64,000 bases of DNA from Lachnospiraceae bacterium (GCA_022483465.1 JAKVNF010000002.1:866954-930953); one strand, 5' to 3'; shown: positions 34,663 to 44,092, numbered from the stretch's first letter. The notes: a model not told the origin generated them from the letters alone. Translations and numbers: made by a program.

Positions 34663-37056
34663 TCACGAACCCGTCTCCATCCTTCTGATCGCGTCTTTTT
34701 CAGAAGTGATATCCAGCGTTCCCCGATACACCTGCAGGGTGCGTTTTGTCACCTCATCCCAGCTGTAGCAAGACAGAGCCCTTTCACGTGCCATTTTCCG
34801 ATATCGATCTACCATTTGCGGGTTCGCAAGCATATCCTCCATGACATGCTGCAGTTCTTTCACATTGCCATGTGGAAAGATGACACCTGCATCGCCTACC
34901 ACGTCCGCACACTCCGGAATATCAGAGACAACGCAACAGTTTCCATAGCTCATTGCCTCCAAAATCGTCAGCGGCATTCCCTCCAAATCAGAGGGCAGCA
35001 CATACAGCTCTGCATTGCTGTAGAGTTCCTGGAGAGGTCTTCCGCTGATAAAGCCCGTAAAGAGAATCCTGTCGTCGCCTTCTGCGAGCTTCTTAACTTC
35101 ATCGAAATATGCAGCGGTATCAGAAGCACCTCCCGCAATCACCAGCTTCAAATCCGTATTGATCTTGCGGAATGCCTGAATCAAATAATGGACACCTTTT
35201 TCCGGAACAATCCTTCCCAAAAAAAGAATGTACCGATCTTTCTCAAGCCCATAGCGTTCCCGAATTTCTTTGACAGGGACAGGATCCGCGGCTTCGATTC
35301 CATTCGGGATCAGTACTGTCTTTCTATTGTATGTATTCCAGAAATACCCCTGCGTCGACTTGCTGAGAACGATGATCTCATCCGCCTCTCTTGCAGCCAC
35401 TTTCTCGCCAAGGTGGATGACCTTCCTTGCCATCCCAGTCCACTTTGCCCGCTGCCAGTCGATGCCGTGAATGGTGCACACACAGCACTTGCCAAAGAGC
35501 TTCGGCAGCCACATCATCACGCAAGGGCCTTCTGCATGAAAGTGGATGACGTCTGCATTGCTGAAGGAAGCCTGAATTGCTGCTGAAAAGGAAGAGGAGA
35601 AGGCTGCTAGGCCTCTTCGATTTACCGTAAAGACCTGCTTTACAACGACACCCTGATAGACACTCTCCTTCCTACTGTCGTATCCCTTTCCGCTGACATG
35701 ATGTCCGCCACGGTCGTAACAGGTCACCTGATGTCCCAATTTCACCATTCGTGTGGCAAGCTCTGCCACGACCACTTCAACACCGCCCTCGCGATAGCGG
35801 ATGTGTTTTTGACCCAGCATTGCAATCTTCAGGGATGGTTTAATGGCAAGTGTCTCGACCGGCTGAGAAATCCGATCAAAGATGGCCACCATGATATAGA
35901 AAAAGCAGATGGTCCAGGGATTGGCATCCACATCTTCCACGGTCATCAGTACAAGGGTTTCGAGAATTGCCGCGATGAAAACAATTCTCTGTTTGTTAAT
36001 TACCTTATCTTTAAAGAGATCGTACAGCCGGAACCCAATAGCAAGAGCATATACCAGGGCGCCGATGACACCGGTCCGATACAGGACATTGATATAAGTC
36101 GAATGCGTTCCCAGTAGGTCAACCGATCTGGGCGTTTCTTTTTCATTGATTCCGAGCCCGAGCGCCCATGATCTTGTCATAACAGCGTTCACGCTCGAGC
36201 GATACAGGGCAGCTCTTCCCCCGTTGCTCCCGATTCTGGAGAGCAAAAGATGCCTCGTGAAAATCGCTATGGCCACGAGCAGCACCGCCGTCAGAGTTGC
36301 CAGCACAGCAACGGTTGTCTTGCGATGTGCCTGATAGAGCTGCTGGATATTCTCCCGGAACTCAACAAACAGAAAAAAGACAAACAGCAGACTGTACAAC
36401 AGAAGTCCGATTCTCGAGCCTGTTGCCCTGACTGCCAGAAAAATCAGAAAAGCGTACAGAATTTGATACCGTTTTCTCATCCGCTTTTCTATATAGTAAA
36501 TAGATAATGGAAAATTGAAAAAAATGAAAAAAATTACCAGATATGTCGTGCCGAGGAAGCCGCTAAATCGATAACCGTAAACATAATTACGAATTACATC
36601 GATTACGGCCATTTGTCTTCCAAACAATTCCCATTTACTCGCTTCCGGAAATATCAGGAAAATTACAGCAAGTGCTATGATAATCAAAAGATTCCAGAAA
36701 GCATATCTCCCTACTCTCGTCAGGTTGATATTTACATTTCGATAATGGATGTAAAGTAAGAGTGCCGCTACATTCAATATCAGTGTAAAGAAAGCACTAA
36801 CAATGTTTGCCGTTTCATGGCCAGGCTTCCGCATGTTAGCCAGAATCGAAACCAGATAGATCAGGCACCAAGCCAGCATGAGGACAAAGAATCTGTCCAA
36901 TTTCGGTTTCTTACGAACCAAAAGATATACTGCCAGGGTGATCAGGACCAGTGTCTGCGGCACCACTGGCATCAATGCAACAGGGAGCAGCAAAATAAAA
37001 AAGAGATATTCAGATTTGCCGGTCTCTCTGCCGCCCAATTTAGGGACATTTTTCAT
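34663..37056 (-). CDS. fusion: O-antigen ligase/polymerase-like membrane domain + GT4 glycosyltransferase
   Basis: One uninterrupted frame of 797 residues joins two proteins normally made separately. Residues 1 to about 400 form eleven or so helices, with a periplasm-type loop containing SRIGSNGGRAALYRSSVNAV and GLGINEKETPRS … THSTYINVLYRTGVIGALVY, the pattern of Wzy/WaaL-type O-antigen ligase domains. From about residue 405 a GT-B domain follows: KIAMLGQKHIRYREGGVEVVV, ILFLGRIVPEKGVHYLIQAF, and SDLEGMPLTILEAMSYGN with E-x7-E. The GT4 part would sit on the cytoplasmic face, the ligase part on the outer face. It may couple sugar addition to polymer assembly. A second polymerase-like gene (24314) exists, so roles may be divided. 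Confidence 0.85.
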   Translation of the reverse strand: MKNVPKLGGRETGKSEYLFFILLLPVALMPVVPQTLVLITLAVYLLVRKKPKLDRFFVLMLAWCLIYLVSILANMRKPGHETANIVSAFFTLILNVAALLLYIHYRNVNINLTRVGRYAFWNLLIIIALAVIFLIFPEASKWELFGRQMAVIDVIRNYVYGYRFSGFLGTTYLVIFFIFFNFPLSIYYIEKRMRKRYQILYAFLIFLAVRATGSRIGLLLYSLLFVFFLFVEFRENIQQLYQAHRKTTVAVLATLTAVLLVAIAIFTRHLLLSRIGSNGGRAALYRSSVNAVMTRSWALGLGINEKETPRSVDLLGTHSTYINVLYRTGVIGALVYALAIGFRLYDLFKDKVINKQRIVFIAAILETLVLMTVEDVDANPWTICFFYIMVAIFDRISQPVETLAIKPSLKIAMLGQKHIRYREGGVEVVVAELATRMVKLGHQVTCYDRGGHHVSGKGYDSRKESVYQGVVVKQVFTVNRRGLAAFSSSFSAAIQASFSNADVIHFHAEGPCVMMWLPKLFGKCCVCTIHGIDWQRAKWTGMARKVIHLGEKVAAREADEIIVLSKSTQGYFWNTYNRKTVLIPNGIEAADPVPVKEIRERYGLEKDRYILFLGRIVPEKGVHYLIQAFRKINTDLKLVIAGGASDTAAYFDEVKKLAEGDDRILFTGFISGRPLQELYSNAELYVLPSDLEGMPLTILEAMSYGNCCVVSDIPECADVVGDAGVIFPHGNVKELQHVMEDMLANPQMVDRYRKMARERALSCYSWDEVTKRTLQVYRGTLDITSEKDAIRRMETGS

Positions 37057-37118
37057 AAGCTTTCATATCCGGTCAGAACGCGGTTCGTTCAGGCCGCAAG
37101 AGCCTCCCTTACTATGCC

Positions 37119-38654
37119 TTATTGATCTTTCGTACCATGTTCATGAGCCTGATATCTCTTGCTGTGGGTAACAATCAGCCATGTGAATTCAATATTCGTA
37201 AAGAAATATCGTTTTAACAGTCTCTTGGGATCCTGCGTCAGCCGGTACAGCCACTCCAATCCTGCCTTCTGCATCCACTTTGGTGCGCGCTTTATGTTGC
37301 CGGCATAGAAGTTGAAGCCAGCACCGACACCGACCATCACCCCCGGAAGCTGATCCCTGTGATTTGCCATCCAGATCTCCTGCTTGGGGGCCCCAAGACC
37401 AATCCAGTAGATATCCGCCTTTGCACTGCGCATCATATCCAGGATCTCACGGTTCTCATCTTGTGTCAGATCACGAAACGGCGGAGAATAGATGCCCGCG
37501 ATCTGCAGACCAGGATACTGCTTCTGCAGGTTCTTTGTCAGAAGATCCAGCGTCTCCTGGGTGGAGCCATAGAAATAGTGCCGGATGCCAGTGTTCTGGG
37601 TAAACCGGAACATGGCCTCCATGAAGTCAGGTCCCGCCACACGCTTGGCATTGTTGTATCCCAGCCGAATCTGTTCCTTTGCGATCGGCGAGCCATCCGG
37701 AAAGGTAAAGGCGGATCCGTTCTGCACCGCAAGATAGGTGGGATCCCTGTAGGCGGTCACCGTGGTGTGGACATTGGAAAAACAGATGTACTTTCCCTTG
37801 AGTTCCTCAAGATGCATCTTCACATACATCGCTGCCTTGTCCGGTGAGGACACCGTATAGTGAATCCCCAGCACATCAGCCCGATACCGGAGATTGTCAA
37901 CATACACTGTCTGGTAAGCACTCTCTTTTCCGATCATATCCTCTGTCAGGATGTTCCCGAAGCAGGACAAAATAACCTGGACAACAAACCCCTTTTCTTC
38001 CAGTTCCCTTACCAGCTTCCACTCCTCTACTCTACCCAGATCCGGAAGATAGAGATAGACCTCCTTGAGAGGAGGTACCGCATTCAGTTTTTCCTGCCAG
38101 GTCAGCTTCTCCTCCCAGACATAGGAACCCTCCACTGCGACGTTCGAAGGCAGGGACTTTTTCAGGGTATTCTCGATCGTTTCGATATATTTCTTATAGG
38201 TAATAACAGCAACCGTTCTATCGACCGGGAGATTAGCCTCCTTTCGGAGAATCCTCCTGCGGTACAGCAATCGCAGCACGTATTCATAGCAGACGTTGAG
38301 CAGGGGGAAGAGAACAATCACCACCCGGGAGACCCGCTCCGCCTGCTGGGTTGCAAACAGGTAGACCACCATTGCCAAGAACAACAGAATCTGGTTCCTG
38401 ATGACATAAGAGAGGGTCTCCAGGGGATCCATCTCCTCAACATATTTGTAACGCTTTGTGGATACCCGATAAAAGTGAAGAGCCGCTGCGAGCAGAAGTG
38501 CACTGATAAAAATAGATGTGTACAGCTGTACCTGCCAGGTCTCAATATCGCCGCCGAACCGAATCAGGAGTGCGGTCAGGAAGGACGCCAAATATGCCGC
38601 TGCGTTAATTTCAACCGCATGCCTTCTCTTTTTTCGCTTGTTGTATTTATCCAT
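37119..38654 (-). CDS. WecG/TagA/CpsF-type glycosyltransferase with a membrane N-terminus
   Basis: The 511-residue protein has three or four helices in residues 15-130, a Rossmann-like domain (about 145-250, PVDRTVAVITYKKYIETI, VYLYLPDLGRVEEW), then a complete GT26 domain from about residue 255. GT26 features are SNVHTTVTAYRD, FTFPDGSPIAKEQIRLG with the expected Asp, KRVAGPDFMEAMFRF, YFYGSTQETLDLL and GLGAPKQEIWMANHR. GT26 enzymes add the second sugar (such as ManNAc) to a polyprenyl-linked primer. The N-terminal part looks like the membrane and CoA-binding-3-like front half of a polyprenyl glycosylphosphotransferase without its catalytic half. It is the first gene of the minus-strand polysaccharide operon. 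Confidence 0.88.
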   Translation of the reverse strand: MDKYNKRKKRRHAVEINAAAYLASFLTALLIRFGGDIETWQVQLYTSIFISALLLAAALHFYRVSTKRYKYVEEMDPLETLSYVIRNQILLFLAMVVYLFATQQAERVSRVVIVLFPLLNVCYEYVLRLLYRRRILRKEANLPVDRTVAVITYKKYIETIENTLKKSLPSNVAVEGSYVWEEKLTWQEKLNAVPPLKEVYLYLPDLGRVEEWKLVRELEEKGFVVQVILSCFGNILTEDMIGKESAYQTVYVDNLRYRADVLGIHYTVSSPDKAAMYVKMHLEELKGKYICFSNVHTTVTAYRDPTYLAVQNGSAFTFPDGSPIAKEQIRLGYNNAKRVAGPDFMEAMFRFTQNTGIRHYFYGSTQETLDLLTKNLQKQYPGLQIAGIYSPPFRDLTQDENREILDMMRSAKADIYWIGLGAPKQEIWMANHRDQLPGVMVGVGAGFNFYAGNIKRAPKWMQKAGLEWLYRLTQDPKRLLKRYFFTNIEFTWLIVTHSKRYQAHEHGTKDQ

Positions 38655-38802
38655 GTTTCATGCCGCCGCAGCAGCTTATTCTCCCTGCCTGCTGTTCCAG
38701 TAAATTTCCTCTTGTAAGCTCTTATTGGGAGTTGTAGAAGAGCATATTTCTGATATTATTCTAATCATATCATATAAAGACAACATATTCACCCCGGTTC
38801 CG

Positions 38803-38822
38803 TCAGGCAGATTTCTGCCTGA
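38803..38822 (+). promoter_or_regulatory. stem-loop before the GtrII-like gene
   Basis: TCAGGCAG-ATTT-CTGCCTGA forms a perfect eight-base stem with a four-base loop, 16 bases before the ATG at 38838. It could affect translation start. A promoter-like TTGTAG-16-TATTAT lies upstream, near 38732-38759. Confidence 0.4.
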
Positions 38823-38837
38823 TGTTTGGTATTTCTT

Positions 38838-40427
38838 ATGAGCAGATCTAATATGTCAAAAATCAAGAGTTTTTTCCTGACACCGCTCGGTCGAAAAAGG
38901 GCATTTCTCCTTCTGACATCCATTTATATCATTGGATGTCTTGCCCTGTTTCGCTCGAATTTTCGATATGGAGATGATCAAGGGCGAATTGCCTTTGGAT
39001 ACATTGGCTGGAGAACCGATGGGCGCTATGTCTCCGCCATTCTTGCACCGATCTTGAATATGAGCAGCTATTTGACGGATATCTCTCCTGTATCGCAGAT
39101 CCTTGCGCTCGTATTCTGTGCCGCCGGTGCCATACTGTCCTCCTGTGCCATACTGAAGACGCACACGCTTTCCCTTCTCGATGTGATCTCCCTGATTCCG
39201 GTAGGACTCTCCCCATATTTTCTCGGCTGCCTGTCCTATAAATTTGATTCTCCCTACATGGGGATCTCGGTTCTGTTCTCCTGCCTGGCCATACTCTATC
39301 TGGAAAGAGAGCCGAAAGTTCAGCTTCCAATTACGGTTCTCTGCCTGCTGATCAGTGCCTGCACTTACCAGGCATCCCTTGGCATCTATCCGATTCTGGT
39401 ATCAGCGTTCCTGCTCCATGCTTTCTGCGATCACAGGAATTCAAGAGAACTACTGCATCTGTTTGCCAAGGCCGTGATCTCGTTTACAGCAGCGCTCATT
39501 CTCTATGTTGCCGCCCTCATCGTCCTGGGAAACAATCCCTTTACGCAGACCGAGGGTCTGTCACAGGGCAGTCCCTTTTCGAGGAGCCTCTCGAATTATC
39601 AGGCCTATTGGAAGCTGATCCGGAGTGACATCCCGAGCACATGGCTCTTTCTCGCCTGCCTGAACATCCTGATCTTTTACATTATTTATGTAATGGCATT
39701 AAAAGAAAAGCGTTTTCTCTGCTTTCTCCTTCCTCTTGCTTACCTGTTTCTCACCTTTATCTTCGCGTTCGGCCTGTATCCCTTTTTGGCCAGCGAGAAC
39801 ATCTACTCTCCGCGCAGTATGTACGGTCTGGGGATCTTCCTCTCTATGGTCAACCTCGGCATCACGCACCATCCAGAAATCCGTACTTACCTGAAAATGC
39901 CGTTGCGCGCGGTCGGTTCCCTTGCCACGGTGCTGCTTTCCTGGAGCTGTGTTGTCTTTGCCGCTTCGTATGGGAATGCCCTGTACGAAGAAAATTACTA
40001 CATGAACACGCGGCTAAATGCGCTGCTCGATGATTTGAAAGACTGCGAGCAACTGAACAGCGGAAAGACCATCACCGTGCAGATAACGGGCTCCATAGGA
40101 TATGCCCCTGTTCTAAGGAATGGAAGCGATCAGATCTCCAGGAGAGAAGGGCAAGCCTATTCCGGCCTGCTCCGGACCAGCCGCGCGGATGCAAATCTCA
40201 TACAGCGGCTGATGATCATGGAATATCTGTCCAACTCCGATTCTATTTTTACTGATTTCATCTTGTATTATTACTGTGATCTACCCATCCAGCGTAATTC
40301 CGATGTCGATCTGACAGAGAAGAATCTCCCCGTTCTGATCGATAACGTCTATGAGACCATTCGTGGTGATGACTCCAATCTGCTCATCGAATTGAAGAGT
40401 TACGATCTGGATCTTCGTATGGATTGA
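38838..40427 (+). CDS. GtrII-like polytopic membrane glycosyltransferase
   Basis: The 529-residue membrane protein has a first helix at about residues 17-35, then FRSNFRYGDDQGRIAFGYIGW and GRYVSAILAPILN. The acidic pair after helix 1 and the GR(Y/W) motif are those of GtrII-type transferases and match the gene at 3282-4841 in position. About ten helices follow, and the last 120 residues are extracytoplasmic. It is transcribed away from the polysaccharide operon. The start is uncertain: TTG 38826, ATG 38838 and ATG 38853 are in frame, and none has a good ribosome binding site. It probably adds a side sugar to a surface polymer. Confidence 0.65.
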   Translation: MSRSNMSKIKSFFLTPLGRKRAFLLLTSIYIIGCLALFRSNFRYGDDQGRIAFGYIGWRTDGRYVSAILAPILNMSSYLTDISPVSQILALVFCAAGAILSSCAILKTHTLSLLDVISLIPVGLSPYFLGCLSYKFDSPYMGISVLFSCLAILYLEREPKVQLPITVLCLLISACTYQASLGIYPILVSAFLLHAFCDHRNSRELLHLFAKAVISFTAALILYVAALIVLGNNPFTQTEGLSQGSPFSRSLSNYQAYWKLIRSDIPSTWLFLACLNILIFYIIYVMALKEKRFLCFLLPLAYLFLTFIFAFGLYPFLASENIYSPRSMYGLGIFLSMVNLGITHHPEIRTYLKMPLRAVGSLATVLLSWSCVVFAASYGNALYEENYYMNTRLNALLDDLKDCEQLNSGKTITVQITGSIGYAPVLRNGSDQISRREGQAYSGLLRTSRADANLIQRLMIMEYLSNSDSIFTDFILYYYCDLPIQRNSDVDLTEKNLPVLIDNVYETIRGDDSNLLIELKSYDLDLRMD

Positions 40428-40445
40428 GAAATTTCTCTCCCCGCC

Positions 40446-41327
40446 TTAGGATTTCTCCTGTCTGCCGTGCATTTTCTTTTGAATCTCGACGCCCGTCGGC
40501 GTCCCTGCAAGGCCACCCCTTCCGGTCTCCCGAAGCTCCTCCGGGAGGGCCCTGCCAACGGATTTCATGGCATCGATCACCTCATCCGGGGGAATTCTGC
40601 TCCGGATTCCGGACATGGCCATATCACAGCTTGTCACGGCGTTCATGGCACCGATGACATTCCGCTTGACGCATGGAACCTCCACCAGTCCTGCCACCGG
40701 GTCACAGACCAGACCCAGGATGGAGGCCAGTGCTATGGCACAGGCATGGGTGATGGCATCCGCCGAGCCGCCGAGCAGATAGACGGCGGCACCTGCTGCC
40801 ATGCCGGAGGCGGAGCCGATCTCCGCCTGGCAGCCGCCTTCCGCTCCGGCAAGACTGGCCCGCTGCGCAATCACGCCGCCGATGCCGCCGGCCACATACA
40901 GGGCTTCCACCATTCTGTCCTCATCGAACTGAAACCGGTCCTGCATGGTCAGGAGCACCGCCGGCATCACCCCGCAGGATCCGGCCGTGGGTGCTGCCAC
41001 AATGCGCTTCATGCAGGCGTTGGATTCTGCAACCCGCAGCGCCCGCTCCATCACATGGCCGGTGAAATCATCACAGAGGAGTTTCCCCGCCTCCCTCCGG
41101 AGGCGGACCTTCTCCGCATCCGTTCCCACGAGGCCGCTGTGGGAGACCAGGTTCTTGTCATATCGCTCGTCGGACTCCCGCATGGCGCGATAGATGCCGC
41201 GCATCTTCTCAAAGGAGTCCTCCTCCGACATCGCCTCCTCGTGGCAGTCATCCCGCTGCACCAGCTTCCAAAAGGGGAGGTTCTCCTTCCTGCAGTCCTC
41301 TTCGATCTCTCTGAGTGTCTTGTACAT
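40446..41327 (-). CDS. sdaAA: L-serine dehydratase, alpha subunit
   Basis: With the beta subunit this makes a [4Fe-4S] enzyme that converts L-serine to pyruvate and ammonia in the cytoplasm. The 293-residue product has AAPTAGSCGVMPAVLL, EGGCQAEIGSASGMAAGA and GLVCDPVAGLVEVPCVKRN, which hold the conserved cysteines and the substrate loop. It is full length for the alpha subunit of the two-gene type found in Clostridia and Bacillus. It follows sdaAB after 18 bases on the same transcript and converges on the GtrII-like gene with only 18 bases between stops. Confidence 0.96.
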   Translation of the reverse strand: MYKTLREIEEDCRKENLPFWKLVQRDDCHEEAMSEEDSFEKMRGIYRAMRESDERYDKNLVSHSGLVGTDAEKVRLRREAGKLLCDDFTGHVMERALRVAESNACMKRIVAAPTAGSCGVMPAVLLTMQDRFQFDEDRMVEALYVAGGIGGVIAQRASLAGAEGGCQAEIGSASGMAAGAAVYLLGGSADAITHACAIALASILGLVCDPVAGLVEVPCVKRNVIGAMNAVTSCDMAMSGIRSRIPPDEVIDAMKSVGRALPEELRETGRGGLAGTPTGVEIQKKMHGRQEKS

Positions 41328-41345
41328 CTGTTTTCCCCTTCCGCA

Positions 41346-42008
41346 TTACAGCAGGCTGTAGTAGGTGACCTTAACCACGCCCTCCAGGTGCTCCAGCCAC
41401 TTGACCCCCTCTTCCGGGATCTCCTGGTCGCACTCCAGAATCATCACCGCATATCCGCCCCGTCCGGAGCGGTACAGCTGCATGGTGGCGATGTTGACGC
41501 CCTTGTGGGACAGCATGGAGGTGACCTCCGCCACGTGTCCGGGCTGGTCCAGGTTGTGGACGATCAGCGTGGGATAATCCCCGGAGAAGTTTGCCTCCAG
41601 ACCATCCAGCTCCCGGATGGAGATCCTGCCGCCCCCAACCGAGGCACCCACCACCTCCAGCTCCCGCCCGGAGCGGGACTTAAGCTCCAGCTTTGCGGAG
41701 TTGGGATGGGCATTCTCCCCCAGGTCCACCGGATGGAACGAAAAGTGCAGGCCGCGCTCCCGGGCAAGTGAAAAGCTATCCGGAATCCGGTAGTCATCCA
41801 CCGAGAGCCCCAAAAGCCCCGCAATCAGGGCGCGGTCTGTGCCGTGTCCCGCACCGGTCGCCAGAAAAGAACCGTGCAGGCCGATTTTCGCCTCCGCCGG
41901 CTCCTCTCCGAGCAGTTTTCGACTGACATTGCCGATCCGCACCGCACCTGCGGTGTGGGAACTGGACGGACCAACCATCACCGGTCCCACCACGTCAAAA
42001 ATGTTCAT
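41346..42008 (-). CDS. sdaAB: L-serine dehydratase, beta subunit
   Basis: The 220-residue subunit has the signature MNIFDVVGPVMVGPSSSHTAGAVRIG at its start and a C-terminal ACT domain (from about residue 148, YPTLIVHNLDQPGHVAEV, GVNIATMQLYRS) that likely senses serine. I choose the ATG at 42008 because AAGGA lies nine bases upstream; an ATG six bases earlier is too close to it. Longer in-frame starts add sequence with no family resemblance and would overlap the promoter at 42084-42112. It is the first gene of the sda operon. Confidence 0.95.
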   Translation of the reverse strand: MNIFDVVGPVMVGPSSSHTAGAVRIGNVSRKLLGEEPAEAKIGLHGSFLATGAGHGTDRALIAGLLGLSVDDYRIPDSFSLARERGLHFSFHPVDLGENAHPNSAKLELKSRSGRELEVVGASVGGGRISIRELDGLEANFSGDYPTLIVHNLDQPGHVAEVTSMLSHKGVNIATMQLYRSGRGGYAVMILECDQEIPEEGVKWLEHLEGVVKVTYYSLL

Positions 42009-42083
42009 TGCCATCCGTCCTTTCCATTTGATCCTTCCGGTCCATCCGCACCGGACATTTCTGTACTTTTCCGCAATGGTCCC

Positions 42084-42112
42084 ATTATAAGCCAGCACCG
42101 TGCCCCTGTCAC
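42084..42112 (-). promoter_or_regulatory. sda operon promoter
   Basis: On the minus strand GTGACA (42107-42112) and a perfect TATAAT (42084-42089) are 17 bases apart. Transcription would start about 70 bases before sdaAB. Confidence 0.7.
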
Positions 42113-42227
42113 GGAGCCTTTTCCCGCAGTACAAAGCGAGGCAAAGCCCCCGCGGACTTCACCTCGCTGTATCGTCTCTTACCTGATGATATATTGTTTT
42201 TCTTCGAAGAACATGCGGCAGAGCGGC

Positions 42228-43676
42228 TCACATTGCAGCACGGACATTGACAACACCGTGGGGCTGGGTCAGCTTGTAGGGATCCAGGACGGTATCGAGC
42301 TGCTCTCTGGTCAGATAACCTTTCCGGACCACCAGCTCCTTGACCGGAACCTTGGTCTTTAAGGACTCCTTCGCAATCGCAGCGGCCTTCTGATAGCCGA
42401 TGTAGGGGTTCAGAGCCGTGACAATGCCAACGCTGGCATCCATCAGCTCCTCGCAGCGCTCGCGGTTTGCGGTGATGCCGCTGATGCAGTTTCTGGTCAG
42501 GGTGTCCACCGCACCGGTCAGGGTGCTGATGGAATCAAAGAGGTTGTAGAACAGCACGGGCTCAAATGCGTTGAGCTCCATCTGTCCAGCCTCAGCTGCC
42601 ATCATGATGGTGGTGTCATTTCCTGCCACCTCGAAGGCGACCTGTGTCACCACTTCCGGAATGACCGGGTTGACCTTGCCAGGCATGATCGAGGAGCCGT
42701 TCTGCATGGCGGGCAGGTTGATCTCGCCAAAGCCGCAGCGGGGACCGGAGGCCAGAAGCCGCAGGTCGTTGCACATCTTGGACAGATCCAGTGCGCAGGT
42801 CTTGAGTGCTGCGGAGATCGTCACGAAGGCATCCAGGTTCTCGGTGGCATCAAAGAGGTCATCCGCCTGCTTTAACGGATATCCGGTCTCGCGAACCAGC
42901 TCCGGTACGATGTGGGAGAAATAATAGGCGGTGGTGTTGATGCCGGTGCCGATTGCCGTGGCACCCATGTTGACGGTGTAAAGCTCGTTCTTGAGCGTGC
43001 TGATGCGGATTCTGTCCCGCTCCACCATGGAAGCATATGCGTGGAAGCTCTGTCCCAGACGCATCGGGACGGCATCCTCCAGCTGTGTGCGTCCCATCTT
43101 CAGGATGGAGTCAAACTCGTGGGACTTTGCCACGAGCTGATTGGAGAGACCCTTTAAGTTCTCCTCCAGGGGCTCTAACAGATCCAGTGCGGTGAGCTTG
43201 CCGGCGGTGGGAATCACATCGTTGGTGGACTGGCACATGTTGACGTCATCGTTCGGGTGAACCACTGTGTAGTCTCCCTTGGTGCCGCCGAGGATCTCGA
43301 TGGCGCGGTTTGCAATGACCTCGTTTGCATTCATGTTTGCGCTGGTGCCGGCACCGCCCTGAATGCCATCCACGATAAAGCTGTCATGAAGCTTTCCATC
43401 GAGGATCTCGTCGCAGGCCTTTTCGATAGCTGCTGCCTTGGTCTTCGACAGCTTGCCGGACTTTTTGTTTGCCTCGGCTGCTGCTCTCTTGATTCTTGCA
43501 AGGTTCTCAATAAATGCCGGGTGGAGTTTGTTGCCGGTGATCTGGAAGTTTCGCTGGGCACGAAGAGACTGGACGCCGTAGTACGCATTCTTCGGAACCT
43601 CCAGGGTTCCAATCGAATCGGACTCTCTTCTCGTCTCTGCTGTCTTCAGTGCTTTCATCTCTGCTTCCTTCATCAT
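42228..43676 (-). CDS. aspA: aspartate ammonia-lyase
   Basis: AspA splits L-aspartate into fumarate and ammonia, giving fumarate for reduction or catabolism. The 482-residue product belongs to the fumarase/aspartase superfamily: GGAGTSANMNANEVIANRA, the substrate-binding block around TVVHPNDDVNMCQSTND, and the signature GSSIMPGKVNP with the catalytic loop serine. The N-terminal DSIGTLEVPKNAYYGVQSLRA is typical of aspartase rather than fumarase. The start at 43676 has AGGAGG 8 bases upstream; a longer frame adds 25 unlike residues. It is divergent from an Lrp/AsnC-type regulator gene, which is a likely controller. Confidence 0.95.
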   Translation of the reverse strand: MMKEAEMKALKTAETRRESDSIGTLEVPKNAYYGVQSLRAQRNFQITGNKLHPAFIENLARIKRAAAEANKKSGKLSKTKAAAIEKACDEILDGKLHDSFIVDGIQGGAGTSANMNANEVIANRAIEILGGTKGDYTVVHPNDDVNMCQSTNDVIPTAGKLTALDLLEPLEENLKGLSNQLVAKSHEFDSILKMGRTQLEDAVPMRLGQSFHAYASMVERDRIRISTLKNELYTVNMGATAIGTGINTTAYYFSHIVPELVRETGYPLKQADDLFDATENLDAFVTISAALKTCALDLSKMCNDLRLLASGPRCGFGEINLPAMQNGSSIMPGKVNPVIPEVVTQVAFEVAGNDTTIMMAAEAGQMELNAFEPVLFYNLFDSISTLTGAVDTLTRNCISGITANRERCEELMDASVGIVTALNPYIGYQKAAAIAKESLKTKVPVKELVVRKGYLTREQLDTVLDPYKLTQPHGVVNVRAAM

Positions 43677-43756
43677 CTTTGTTGCCTCCTTAGGTGTCCT
43701 GCTCCGTGCCCGGGAGCGATTTCGTTCTTGTCGATGCACGCAGAATAGCACCGCCC

Positions 43757-44092
43757 TCAGGGGAAGTAAATAATGTTAGGTGAAAAACGAAAAAGGCAAC
43801 AAACGGAAATTTTGCTTAAACCGGCAATACGACGTGTTGCACCACATGAGAAAGCCTGTAACCACGGCAGTTGTTCAAGATAAAATTCACTATTTAGAAC
43901 ATTGCCGACCGGTAACGCAATAAACAGTGTGTTTATATCGATCACAACCCAGTAAACACAAGGCTTTCATCGAAAAAACGCTTTACCGCTTGTTCGGTAA
44001 TTACCGGTCTATTGTAAATTTCCGAACAAAATCAGCATTTAACTCCTAATTTAAAAATCCGATTCCCCTTCAATCTTAATTTTTTAAAGCCG
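43757..44092. promoter_or_regulatory. aspA-lrp divergent control region
   Basis: This AT-rich gap has no believable gene. It contains a 12-base palindrome CGGTAATTACCG (43995-44006) nested in a wider dyad, TTGTTCGG (43990-43997) against CCGAACAA (44022-44029). These are good operator candidates for the adjoining Lrp/AsnC protein. A possible aspA promoter on the minus strand reads TTGTTG-18-TAACAT near 43770-43800. Confidence 0.5.

Noticed and set aside
43757..43945. A 62-codon minus-strand frame in the aspA-lrp gap
   Set aside because: It has no ribosome binding site and lies in an AT-rich control region with palindromes.
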